Below are positions 25,198 to 33,232 of a DNA stretch of 33,813 nucleotides, one piece after another. The translations under genes were made by a program, and so were the position numbers. Origin of the DNA: Lachnospiraceae bacterium (lineage in GTDB: Bacteria; Bacillota; Clostridia; Lachnospirales; Lachnospiraceae); the NCBI GenBank assembly GCA_022790615.1, contig JAAVXK010000034.1, forward strand, positions 1-33,813, in the 5' to 3' direction. How positions within the stretch are numbered: position 1 is the first letter of the stretch; each line of letters opens with the position of its first letter. Below the pieces are notes generated by a model. It did not search any database. It was not told the origin of the DNA and saw only the letters and a program-made list of their open reading frames with translations.

Positions 25198-26398
25198 TGT
25201 CCTGCTCCTTTACCTGCGTTACGCCGGCCTTAATTATACCATCTTTCAGCGTAACGGTTATATTGTCTCCAACGCGGGCTTGTCCCGCGCTTGTAAGCGC
25301 CTTGCCTGAGGCGTCCGTGACGTACGAATATCCGCCTGACAGCCGGTGAAGAGGCGACAGCACCTTAAGCTTCTCGGCACAAAGCAGTAACCTTGCCCTG
25401 TAAGCATTCACTCTGTCTTTCATCACCCTTTCAAGCCTCTGTGCAAGCTCGTCGGCGTATAGTTTCCTATTCTCAATATTCATCTGGGGACTTGCATATT
25501 TGATTTTTGTAAAATACCTCTCGGCAGTTATCCTTTTGTCTGCTATTATATTCTGCATACTTCTAAAAAGAATACTTTTATAATCACCGATTCTTTCAAA
25601 TATATCCGTAATTCTCACAACTGCAAGCTCAGCCGCAGCAGACGGCGTTGCAGCCCTCAAATCCGCGGCAAAATCGGAAAGCGTCGTATCAACGTCATGC
25701 CCCACCGCTGATATTACCGGTGTTTTGCAGTTATATATGGCTCTGACGACTACCTCCTCATTAAAGGCAAACAAATCCTCAAACGAACCGCCGCCCCGGC
25801 CCACAATGATTACGTCCATCCCCATCTTGTCAATTCGCTCTATTGCGCAGGCAACTGACTGCGCCGCCTCGGCTCCCTGCACCACTGCCGGGCAAAGATA
25901 CAGCCCCACATACGGGTTGCGCCTCAAACTCACGGTTATTATATCCTGCAGTGCGGCGGCTCCGGGCGCAGTAACGATTCCGACCTTTTGCGAGTAATAC
26001 GGTATCTTTTTTTTATTAACATCACTAAAAAGCCCTTCTTTTGAGAGCTTTTCCTTTAACATTTCCAATTTTTCATATAACTCGCCATATCCCTCCCGCA
26101 TTATCCTGGAGGCATACAGCTGGTACTTCCCATCTCTTTCGTATACGCCGATACTGCCGACAACGACAATGCTCATGCCGTCCCGCATCGTGAAATCAAG
26201 ACCTCTCCTGCTGCCGGCAAACATAACGCATGACAGCTTTCCTCCTCTATCCTTCAATGTAAAATATATATGACCGGACGAGTGATAGGTGCAATTGGAT
26301 ATCTCGCCCCTGATTGCAATATTGGCGAGCGCCGCATCCATTGCAAACATGCCTTTAATATAGCTGTTAACCTGCGACACCGTATATATCTGATTCAT
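25184..26398 (-). CDS. xseA: Exonuclease VII large subunit
   Basis: A 404-residue catalytic subunit. The N-terminal OB-fold (IRGEISNCTYHSSGHIYFTL, then KLSCVMF) is followed by the catalytic region with GIVTAPGAAALQD, IIVGRGGGSFEDLFAFNEE near residue 190 and GHDVDTTLSDFAAD. A helical segment for XseB binding and a C-terminal beta domain follow. Its ATG overlaps the nusB stop in an ATGA arrangement. Confidence 0.96.
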   Translation of the reverse strand: MNQIYTVSQVNSYIKGMFAMDAALANIAIRGEISNCTYHSSGHIYFTLKDRGGKLSCVMFAGSRRGLDFTMRDGMSIVVVGSIGVYERDGKYQLYASRIMREGYGELYEKLEMLKEKLSKEGLFSDVNKKKIPYYSQKVGIVTAPGAAALQDIITVSLRRNPYVGLYLCPAVVQGAEAAQSVACAIERIDKMGMDVIIVGRGGGSFEDLFAFNEEVVVRAIYNCKTPVISAVGHDVDTTLSDFAADLRAATPSAAAELAVVRITDIFERIGDYKSILFRSMQNIIADKRITAERYFTKIKYASPQMNIENRKLYADELAQRLERVMKDRVNAYRARLLLCAEKLKVLSPLHRLSGGYSYVTDASGKALTSAGQARVGDNITVTLKDGIIKAGVTQVKEQDNGKA

Positions 26399-26817
26399 TC
26401 CAAACCTTCTTCATACTGTTTTGCGACATTTGCGAGAATTCCATTGACAAATCCCGGCGAATTGTCCATTCCATATTTTTTTGCAAGCTCGACGGCCTCA
26501 TTTATTGCAACCTTGACCGGAACCTTTTCATCATATTTTATCTCGTAAATTGCAAGCCTTAATATTGTTATATCCGCGTTGCCGATTCTATTCAGCTTCC
26601 AACCCTTGGAGCATTTCTCTATAACGGGGTCCATCTCGGATATCTTATGCCTTATCGCCTTTAGTTTTTCTTTTATCTCGCCATGCTCCTCCTCATTCGG
26701 GGAGTCCTCCTGTACGTTCCAGTACATCTCATACTGTTCTTCAAATTCATTTTCAGAGTGGAAACCTATATCAAATAATATACGAAATATATGCTCCCTT
26801 ATCTTGCGTCTTGTCAT
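26395..26817 (-). CDS. nusB: Transcription antitermination factor NusB
   Basis: A 140-residue all-helical protein with the family segments RRKIREHIFRILFDIGF at the N-terminus, ILRLAIYEIKYDEKVPVKVAINEAVELAKKYG split over the middle, and FVNGILANVAKQ at the end. It binds boxA RNA together with S10 (NusE) to support rRNA transcription. GGAAGGG lies about seven bases before the ATG. A 253-bp leader with its own promoter candidate separates it from yqhY. Confidence 0.94.
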   Translation of the reverse strand: MTRRKIREHIFRILFDIGFHSENEFEEQYEMYWNVQEDSPNEEEHGEIKEKLKAIRHKISEMDPVIEKCSKGWKLNRIGNADITILRLAIYEIKYDEKVPVKVAINEAVELAKKYGMDNSPGFVNGILANVAKQYEEGLE

Positions 26818-26860
26818 TACATTTCCCTTCCGCTATGGAATCAAAGCTGCTGCCTCTATG

Positions 26861-26928
26861 ACCACACCGGCAAATATATTCTTGCTAAAAAGAAAGCAAA
26901 TCATGCCCCGTCAGCTTGGCTGTGTGGT
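26861..26928 (-). ncRNA. Candidate structured leader RNA upstream of nusB
   Basis: On the - strand an outer 7-bp helix (ACCACAC of the + strand at 26861-26867 with GTGTGGT at 26922-26928) encloses two further elements: a small CAGC/GCTG hairpin (26912-26915 with 26919-26922, sharing its last base with the outer helix), and a coaxial arm with GGCA/TGCC (26869-26872 with 26904-26907) capped by TTGCT/AGCAA (26882-26886 with 26895-26899, 8-nt loop). There is no run of U after it, so it is not an intrinsic terminator. The stretch has no convincing ORF. It matches no RNA family that I recognise. Confidence 0.3.
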
Positions 26929-26998
26929 ATTTGACTCTATACTGCAGCAACTTATAACTGCATATTTTACTGATTCATAATCCGCATTATTGCATAAC

Positions 26999-27028
26999 CT
27001 TATAATAAGCGTGCGTTTCTTTTAACAA
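26999..27028 (-). promoter_or_regulatory. Candidate internal promoter upstream of nusB
   Basis: On the - strand, TTGTTA (complement of 27023-27028), 18 bases and TATAAG (complement of 26999-27004). It would give nusB and the genes behind it a leader of about 175 nt that includes the foldable segment. Confidence 0.45.
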
Positions 27029-27070
27029 TACGCATTTACACTTATTACACACTTAACTGCGAAGCCTGAA

Positions 27071-27469
27071 TTACTTGTCTTTCTCTATTATAACACCTGC
27101 TATACGTACATTTACCTCAACGACGTTGAGACCCGTCATATTGTTCACTGTCTGTATTACCTTTTCCTGAAGCGCGGAACATGTCTTAAGTATATTATAG
27201 CCATATTCCATATTGATGTTCATGTCAATCATTACGTTATCATCCTCGATAACAGCCTTCACTCCTTTAGAGAGGTTCTTGACGCCCAGCTTTCCAACAA
27301 TCTCATTTGTGATTGAGCCAACTGTAGAGTGAACGCCGTCCACCTCTTTAATTGTCAGGGCCGCAATGCTCGCAACGACTTCATCCGATATCTGTACCTC
27401 GCCGAATTCATCATTTCCCATGTCAATCGTTTTATATACCTGTCTGATATCCTGTTCTTTTATTCCCAT
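27071..27469 (-). CDS. yqhY: Asp23/Gls24 (DUF322) family protein, YqhY-like
   Basis: A 132-residue protein. The ATG complementary to 27467-27469 follows AGGAGG; a 46-codon upstream extension has no ribosome binding site. Family features: GEVQISDEVVASIAALTIKEV, then DGVHSTVG, VKAVIEDDNVMIDMNINMEYG and a C-terminal VEVNVRIAGVII. In Bacillus yqhY lies between accBC and nusB and is linked to acetyl-CoA carboxylase control. Here acc genes are absent and a divergent ABC operon takes their place. It is the second Asp23-family gene in the window. Confidence 0.92.
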   Translation of the reverse strand: MGIKEQDIRQVYKTIDMGNDEFGEVQISDEVVASIAALTIKEVDGVHSTVGSITNEIVGKLGVKNLSKGVKAVIEDDNVMIDMNINMEYGYNILKTCSALQEKVIQTVNNMTGLNVVEVNVRIAGVIIEKDK

Positions 27470-27509
27470 AATGACCTCCTGTAAAACATGCATTGTTTCA
27501 TTACATGCC

Positions 27510-27538
27510 ATTATAACAAATTTGTGCGGATTTGAAAA
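27510..27538 (-). promoter_or_regulatory. Promoter of yqhY
   Basis: On the - strand, TTTTCA (complement of 27533-27538), 17 bases and a perfect TATAAT (complement of 27510-27515). The leader to the ATG would be about 35 nt. Confidence 0.6.
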
Positions 27539-27550
27539 CCTTTTTTTGCT

Positions 27551-27573
27551 AACTGCCCACTGCAACTGCCCAC
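27551..27573. repeat. Direct repeat of AACTGCCCAC in the divergent intergenic region
   Basis: AACTGCCCAC occurs at 27551-27560 and again at 27564-27573, a 13-base period. The pair lies just upstream of the yqhY -35. Two small dyads follow on the ABC side: TTGCGG/CCGCAA (27585-27590 with 27597-27602) and ATCCACA/TGTGGAT (27630-27636 with 27642-27648). These could be regulator sites for either divergent unit. Confidence 0.35.
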
Positions 27574-27698
27574 GACAACTATAATTGCGGAAATCACCGC
27601 AAAACAAAATATTTTATAATACAGCAAGAATCCACAGTCATTGTGGATATCTATTGCCGAATGTATACGAGAATATATATGTATTTTGTCGTTTCCTG

Positions 27699-27707
27699 TG
27701 TTAGAAT
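27699..27707 (+). promoter_or_regulatory. Extended -10 promoter candidate for the ABC pair
   Basis: TG (27699-27700), one base, then TAGAAT (27702-27707) form an extended -10 element with no good -35. The start would be near 27714, giving a short leader of about 20 nt before the ATG at 27733, with AAAGGAAGG in between. A longer transcript from further upstream is equally possible. Confidence 0.35.
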
Positions 27708-27732
27708 GTATGCTAAAGGAAGGATGTTGAAT

Positions 27733-29586
27733 ATGAAAAAAACGGACAAAGGTTCGCACGATGCGTTGAATCGCACCCAGTATTCCGCAATTCAAAATAT
27801 TATGTATTGTCTTTACAATACTATACAGTGCCATTTTCCGCTGTTATGCTGGTGTGCTCTGACAATATTGATTAACGTGATTATTCCGGTATTATCAACT
27901 TATTTGCCTAAAACAGTAATTGAAATAATAACTGCCGGGGGCAGTTTCTACGAATTAGCAATTGCCATTCTAGCTTTTATGGGCAGCATAGCCATACTAG
28001 CAGGTGCAAATAAATTTTTGACAAAATATATGTATCATCAAAAATATAGAATGAACACTTTTTATCTCAAACGTGTGGCGCTCAAAGGGCTGACAACCGA
28101 TTATATCAATCAAGAAAACGGAATCTTCAGAAAGCTTCAAACAGAAAGCTTTCTATGCTGCAATGGTAATTATTCCCCTCTCACAAATATATATGACGTC
28201 TTAATTGATTTGCTTACAAGCATATTAGGATTATCTGTTTTTTGGGTAATTCTTCTCCGACTAAATTGGTGGATTATCATTTTCCTGATTGCAACAACAG
28301 TTATCAGTTGTTTCCTGAATCAAAAGATAATTAAGTGGACAGCCGCAAACAGTCAGGAACGGATAAGTTATCAACAGCGTATCAACTATATTAATGGTAT
28401 TGCCGGTGATAATCGTTCAGCAAAAGATATTCGTCTATACCAAATGGCCGCATGGTTTTCAGATATTTATAAAAAAAATATGAATGGGCTTGCCGGATGG
28501 TATAACCGGCTCACAAACAAACTCTTTGGTGTAGCTGTATTTGACAGCGGTATGGCTTTACTCCGCGAATGCGTTATCTATCTATATTTGCTTTATCTTA
28601 TATGGAACGAACAAATTTCTGTTGCAGATTTTATCTTGTATTTTAGTGTAGTTACCGGTTTTTCAACGTGGCTTAGCAAAATCTTTTCGCAGATATCTAC
28701 ACTAAACCAGATAAATCTGAATATCAACTACTTTCGTTCGTACCTTGAATATCCGGAAACATTCAGCAGGGACAATGGCTTAAAGAGTCCTGTAAATGAC
28801 TGCCCCAAAATAATCGAACTTAAAAACGTAAGTTACAAGTACGAAGGGGCAGAACAATATGCTCTACACCATTTCAGCTTAACAATCGCTCCCGGTGAAC
28901 ATATCGCGATTGTCGGACTCAATGGCGCAGGAAAAACAACGCTTGTCAAGTTAATTTGTGGATTAATCGAGCCAACAGAAGGACAGGTATTATATGATGG
29001 TATTGATATACGCGAATATAATCGAATTGAATACTATAAACTGTTTTCTGCAGTATTCCAACAGTTCAGTATTATGCCTGTAACCATTGAAGAAATTGTT
29101 TCCGAAACTCCGTCAGAAAACATAGACCATAACAAAGTAAAAAACTGTTTAACCATTTCAGGACTTTGGGATAAAATCGAACAACTTTCCGACGGTGTGA
29201 AAAGCCAATTTGGAAAAACAATATACGACGATGGTATAGAATTTTCCGGAGGGGAGATTCAGAAACTATTATTAGCCCGTGCTTTATACAAACGTGCGCC
29301 TGTTATGCTGCTTGACGAACCCACCGCCGCTCTCGATCCGATTGCAGAAAGTACTCTATATGAGAATTATAATAAAATCAGTACAGAAAAAACTACCGTA
29401 TTTATTTCACACAGACTTGCCAGTACGAGTTTTTGCGACCGTATCATCCTAATTGAAAACGGGGAGATATGCGAAGAAGGTACTCACAATGAATTGCTTG
29501 AATTAAACGGAAAATATTATACGTTATTTGAAATGCAGGCGAAATACTACAGAGAAAAAAATGATGAAAGGGAGGTGTCAGAATGA
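27733..29586 (+). CDS. ABC transporter half-protein (permease-ATPase fusion), first of pair
   Basis: A 617-residue exporter-type half-transporter: six predicted TM helices in about 35-330, then the nucleotide-binding domain. Walker A GLNGAGKTT is near 394, the Q-loop in AVFQQFS near 445, the signature FSGGEIQK near 503, Walker B plus catalytic Glu in MLLDEPTAALDP near 525, and the switch His in ISHRLAS near 558. The ATG at 27733 follows GGAAGG; an upstream extension of 30 codons lacks a ribosome binding site. The signature has SGGE in place of SGGQ, as in the partner. The DNA is AT-richer and its codon use differs from the neighbouring - strand genes. It probably forms a heterodimer with the next protein. 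The substrate is unknown; no peptide or modification gene is adjacent. Confidence 0.92.
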   Translation: MKKTDKGSHDALNRTQYSAIQNIMYCLYNTIQCHFPLLCWCALTILINVIIPVLSTYLPKTVIEIITAGGSFYELAIAILAFMGSIAILAGANKFLTKYMYHQKYRMNTFYLKRVALKGLTTDYINQENGIFRKLQTESFLCCNGNYSPLTNIYDVLIDLLTSILGLSVFWVILLRLNWWIIIFLIATTVISCFLNQKIIKWTAANSQERISYQQRINYINGIAGDNRSAKDIRLYQMAAWFSDIYKKNMNGLAGWYNRLTNKLFGVAVFDSGMALLRECVIYLYLLYLIWNEQISVADFILYFSVVTGFSTWLSKIFSQISTLNQINLNINYFRSYLEYPETFSRDNGLKSPVNDCPKIIELKNVSYKYEGAEQYALHHFSLTIAPGEHIAIVGLNGAGKTTLVKLICGLIEPTEGQVLYDGIDIREYNRIEYYKLFSAVFQQFSIMPVTIEEIVSETPSENIDHNKVKNCLTISGLWDKIEQLSDGVKSQFGKTIYDDGIEFSGGEIQKLLLARALYKRAPVMLLDEPTAALDPIAESTLYENYNKISTEKTTVFISHRLASTSFCDRIILIENGEICEEGTHNELLELNGKYYTLFEMQAKYYREKNDEREVSE

Positions 29587-31418
29587 AAAGGATGTCTATT
29601 CATAAAAGAATTTCTATCACGAAACGCGGTTTTTCGATCATAAAACAGTATTGCCCTGGTCTTGCACAGGGAAAAGCAGTATATGAGCTGATAAATTCTA
29701 TTCAGCCTTTTATCTCCGTTTGGTTTACTGCACAGATTATTAATGAAATATCTTCACTAAGAAGACCAAAAAAACTACTTATATATATTCTTTTTGTTTC
29801 TCTGTTCAATTTCGTTTGCGCCGTATTAAAAAGTATTATTAATCATGTCTGCAATGAAAAAGAATCACAAATGTGGAGTTGGTTTGGCAAAATCTTCTCC
29901 GACAAACAGATATCTCTTGATTTTGTTGATTTAGAAAATGCAGCGATACAACATCAACGACAAGAAGCTGAAGAAAATCTCTATATGTTTGGTAATGGTC
30001 TGGCACAGCTCGTTTGGGGCGTACCCACGCTTGTCCGGGCTTCTGTGAACATATTGGCTTCCCTTGTTATGACCGTCTCCCTATTTGTATCCCAATCCGG
30101 AAATAAAGTAATAGATAATCCACTCTGGATTCTGATTATCCTGGTTTGTATTGCATTAGGAGGTTTAAGCAATTCAAAAGCAACTATAAAAGAGAATGAA
30201 GTATTCATGAAATGGTGCCAAGATACTGTCTGGTTCAATCGTGCGTTCATGTTTTTTGGCAGAGAATTGTATATGAGTCCTGAGAAAGCAAAAGACGTTC
30301 GAATATACGAGCAAAATGCGATTGCTGAAAAAGTGTTAGATAAGCTCATTCAGCATGATAGCGAAAAACAAACCGCTATTTTCAAAATGTCTATCTATCC
30401 TGCGATTGCTTATATTATTATCGGACTGGCAAATGCGGTATGCTACCTGTTCATTGCAGCCAAAGCATTATTTGGAGCATTTGGCGTTGGAAGCATCGTG
30501 CAATATGTTACGGTTTTATCACGGCTTGGAGAGGGATTACAGGATTTGATGTATATACTATCCGATAATGAAGTGTATTGTACCCATCTGCAGAAATTAT
30601 TCGAGTATCTTGATATACCGAATCATATGTATTTAGGTTCTCTGACAGTTGAAAAACGAGACGATAACGAGTACTATGTAGAATTTAAAAATGTATCGTT
30701 CAAGTATCCCAATACCGAAACCTACGTTCTTAAACATGTGAACCTAAAATTTAAAGTCGGCGAAACGTTAGCTGTTGTTGGAATGAATGGTTCAGGCAAA
30801 ACCACGTTCATCAAACTGATGTGCCGTTTGTATGACCCAACAGAGGGTGAAATATTGCTTAACGGAGTAAACATTCAAAAATATAACTATAACGAGTATA
30901 TGTCAATATTCTCCGTGGTTTTTCAGGATTTCCGTCTGTTTTCCTTCAGCTTGGGACAAAACATCTCTACCAGTGCGGCTTATGACTATGAAAAAGTAAG
31001 AGAATGTCTAAAAAAAGCAGGATTTGATGAATGTCTTGATTCCATGGCAAATGGTTTGGAAACATTTCTTTACAAAGACTTCGACGCAGACGGTGTGGAA
31101 ATATCAGGTGGTGAAGCCCAAAAACTTGCCCTTGCCCGCGCCCTCTACAAAGATACTCCTTTTATCATTCTCGATGAACCAACCGCTGCTCTTGATCCGC
31201 TTTCAGAATATACGGTTTACAGTAAGTTGAATGAAATCGCTGGTGACAAAACCGCTATTTACATCAGCCATCGCCTTGCATCGTGCCGTTTTTGTGAACA
31301 AATTGCTGTATTTCATGCAGGTGAAATTGTACAAAAAGGAACCCATGAGGAACTCCTTGCGGATAGCAAAGGAAAATATTATGAACTTTGGAACGCTCAG
31401 GCACAATATTATAAATGA
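29583..31418 (+). CDS. ABC transporter half-protein (permease-ATPase fusion), second of pair
   Basis: A 611-residue half-transporter with the same layout: TM region in about 25-330, Walker A GMNGSGKTT near 399, Q-loop VVFQDFR, signature ISGGEAQK near 506, Walker B with catalytic Glu in FIILDEPTAALDP near 528, and switch His ISHRLAS near 560. Both partners keep the catalytic Glu and the His, so neither ATP site looks degenerate. Its ATG overlaps the previous stop (ATGA) and AGGGAGG precedes it, so the two are translated in step. A strong terminator follows. Likely an exporter of a peptide, lipid or drug. Confidence 0.92.
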   Translation: MKRMSIHKRISITKRGFSIIKQYCPGLAQGKAVYELINSIQPFISVWFTAQIINEISSLRRPKKLLIYILFVSLFNFVCAVLKSIINHVCNEKESQMWSWFGKIFSDKQISLDFVDLENAAIQHQRQEAEENLYMFGNGLAQLVWGVPTLVRASVNILASLVMTVSLFVSQSGNKVIDNPLWILIILVCIALGGLSNSKATIKENEVFMKWCQDTVWFNRAFMFFGRELYMSPEKAKDVRIYEQNAIAEKVLDKLIQHDSEKQTAIFKMSIYPAIAYIIIGLANAVCYLFIAAKALFGAFGVGSIVQYVTVLSRLGEGLQDLMYILSDNEVYCTHLQKLFEYLDIPNHMYLGSLTVEKRDDNEYYVEFKNVSFKYPNTETYVLKHVNLKFKVGETLAVVGMNGSGKTTFIKLMCRLYDPTEGEILLNGVNIQKYNYNEYMSIFSVVFQDFRLFSFSLGQNISTSAAYDYEKVRECLKKAGFDECLDSMANGLETFLYKDFDADGVEISGGEAQKLALARALYKDTPFIILDEPTAALDPLSEYTVYSKLNEIAGDKTAIYISHRLASCRFCEQIAVFHAGEIVQKGTHEELLADSKGKYYELWNAQAQYYK

Positions 31419-31438
31419 GTAACTAAACATAGAATAGT

Positions 31439-31486
31439 AAAAGGAACATTTCGTCCGATTAGCCGGAAAAACCGTTCCTTTTTTTA
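31439..31486 (+). terminator. Terminator of the ABC operon
   Basis: AAAAGGAAC (31439-31447) pairs with GTTCCTTTT (31474-31482), 9 bp, with a small TCCG/CGGA stem in the loop, and the 3' arm runs into a T tract ending at 31485. It lies 20 bp past the stop of the second ABC gene. Confidence 0.85.
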
Positions 31487-31504
31487 ATATATGCCACATT
31501 TTTT

Positions 31505-31552
31505 GTGTGCAACGCGTGTGCAACATGTGTGCAACCGACATCTATTTGCACA
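31505..31552. repeat. Iterons: three GTGTGCAAC copies at exact 11-bp spacing plus one inverted partial copy
   Basis: GTGTGCAAC is found at 31505-31513, 31516-31524 and 31527-31535, a period of exactly 11 bp. The inverted core TTGCACA follows at 31546-31552. The array lies between the ABC terminator and the end of the decayed surface-protein gene. The phasing (about one helical turn) suggests cooperative protein binding on one DNA face. Too short for a CRISPR. Confidence 0.6.
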
Positions 31553-32756
31553 AATTCAATCGTATCAACACAACACTTTTATGCGGTTTTTCAGAACTTT
31601 CCTGCCTCGGCAGCTTCCTGCACCGACACACTTTGGGCGCGATAATAAATTCTGCCTCCGCGCTCCCCGAGAGATTGTTTTTTCCTTCGATTACAACCCT
31701 TGCCCTGCCGGCGGAAACATTGTTTTCATACGATATGACATAATCATTCGGGGTAATTCCCCTGACAGGGGTCATTTCACCGCCGCATATTACTACTTCC
31801 GGACATTTCTTTCTGCCGTCAAATATGAATTCATTTTCTTCCATCTTAATTTCGGCTTTACTGAGACTGTATGGTTGAATAGTGAAATCCACGGAGGCCT
31901 CCCCAACATACCTGACGCCCTCCCTGGTTCCAAGGTTATTGGTTCCCGTTATTACGGCCTGTCCGGTTCCGGCATTTACATTGTTATTATATTTGATATA
32001 GTATGCCCCGGATGCGGAATTGTCGAAAGATGCCCGGATAAAGCTGCAGACGTCCGGCATATTTTCGGCCACGGGTACGGGTTCCAATTCTTCCCCGCAG
32101 TATTCCTGCACCGGGAAATGTATATCCAGTTCCCTTATGTCAATATACGGTTCAAATGTTTCATATATATTTTTATCCAGACGGTTTATGCTGTTTCTGA
32201 GCGCCGTGTTAAGGAAATCATATTCTATTGTAACCCTGTGTTCCGGGCCGTTGTCTTTAAACGGGTCTCCATCCACTCTTATATTGCCTCGAAATTTTAT
32301 GTGCTTAATCCCTGTTAATGCAAGTACATTTTCATTTATAACGACACCTGCCTTCCCCGATGTAGTGAGCTTAGTTATCCGCGTCTTATAAAATGCATAT
32401 TTCCCTATCTGTATACTTCTTGAGGAATCAACTTTGCTTCCTATATCAGCATCCGTCAGAGATTCATTCTCTCAAAACGCATAATCCGCCAGATATGTCG
32501 TATACGGGGCTGCAATTTTAATTATATCCTTGAAATTATAAAGGTTAATAATTTCACCGAAGTAGTACATGGTTATCACCGGTTTTTTTATATTATTCAG
32601 CGGCCGGGCAAAGGGATGTCCCTTTATATAATCAATGCATCCGATATAATCCAGAACATTGCCCGGTGAATATTCCGATTTGCCGAGTATTATTTTATAT
32701 GTGTTGTTGTTTATAATTATATGGCTTCCTATATACACGGTGTCAGATTCTGACAC
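31542..32756 (-). pseudogene. Leucine-rich-repeat/surface-repeat protein interrupted by one in-frame TGA
   Basis: Two apparent ORFs, 32472-32756 (94 codons) and 31542-32276 (244 codons), are in the same reading frame. Translating the interval by hand gives 66 open codons between them, so the only break is the TGA at 32472-32474. The joined product, about 404 codons, has BspA-like LRR_5 features either side of the break (LADYAF, stop, ENESLTDADIG, then IGKYAFYKTRITKL), followed by two surface repeats of the form Tyr-x-x-x-Asn-Asn-x-x-Ala-Gly with later Gly-x-Asn-Asn-Leu (NNVNAGTGQAVITGTNNLG and NNVSAGRARVVIEGKNNLSG). There is no signal peptide and no ribosome binding site before the GTG at 32756, so it is probably also truncated at the 5' side. 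Other genes here use TGA as stop (recG, nusB), so recoding is unlikely. Confidence 0.75.
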
Positions 32757-32763
32757 ACTTTGT

Positions 32764-33073
32764 TTATTGCATAATCGTATACCCTGCCATTTTTAATTTG
32801 TTTCCGGAGCAGAAATTTTCTTTTTTCAGATACGGATTGTTAGTGTCTTTAATTAATTTGTTAACCGTACTGGCACTGACGCGGTACTCCTTTGCAAGCT
32901 TGGACGGCCTTGCGCCGTCTTTATATTTTGTACGTATTTCCTGTTTTTGTGTATCAGTCAGTTTTTCCGTGTTTGTCGTAAATGGCCTGAGAAAAAGATT
33001 TTGTAATAAGCAGTATCATTTCATATGCCTCGTTGTCTTCGGAACACTCCAAATATATCTTGCTCATTTCCAT
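32764..33073 (-). pseudogene. Small helix-turn-helix protein gene broken by a +1 frameshift in an A5 run
   Basis: The ATG complementary to 33071-33073, preceded by GGAAGGAG, opens a 39-codon frame ending in ...AIYDKHGKTD and a TGA at 32954-32956. One base over, a second frame reads LTDTQKQEIRTKYKDGARPS and KLAKEYRVSASTVNKLI, a resolvase/Hin-type helix-turn-helix, to a TAA at 32764-32766. Removing one A from the A5 run just before the break joins them seamlessly (DKHGK-LTDTQKQ), giving a protein of about 102 residues. No in-frame start codon exists for the second part alone. Function of the N-terminal part is unknown. The gene ends 8 bp before the broken leucine-rich-repeat gene on the same strand. 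Phase variation or a sequence error are alternatives to decay. Confidence 0.65.
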
Positions 33074-33100
33074 CCTGCTCCTTCCTTATGTATACTAATA

Positions 33101-33128
33101 ACTATAACTCTCTGCACATGTGTGTTAA
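33101..33128 (-). promoter_or_regulatory. Candidate promoter of the broken helix-turn-helix gene
   Basis: On the - strand, TTAACA (complement of 33123-33128), 16 bases and TATAGT (complement of 33101-33106), each five-sixths consensus. The start would be near 33095, about 22 bases ahead of the ATG. Confidence 0.4.
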
Positions 33129-33232
33129 CAGTTCCAAATGTACCTGTATGTATTATATTTTTATAAACCAGGAAACACAGGGATTATGCAGTTATAATAA
33201 TGGAATAACAATGGAAACATGATGATTTTATG

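Noticed and set aside
27511-27834. 107-codon - strand ORF upstream of yqhY
   Set aside because: It overlaps the ABC gene start and the yqhY promoter, and lacks a ribosome binding site and recognisable motifs.
31505-31535. CRISPR array
   Set aside because: Repeat units are 9 bp with 2-bp gaps; no spacer-sized intervals and no cas genes nearby.
32472-32474. TGA read as tryptophan or selenocysteine
   Set aside because: recG, nusB and the first ABC gene use TGA as a normal stop, which argues against code change. I saw no obvious SECIS element, though I could not run a fold search.
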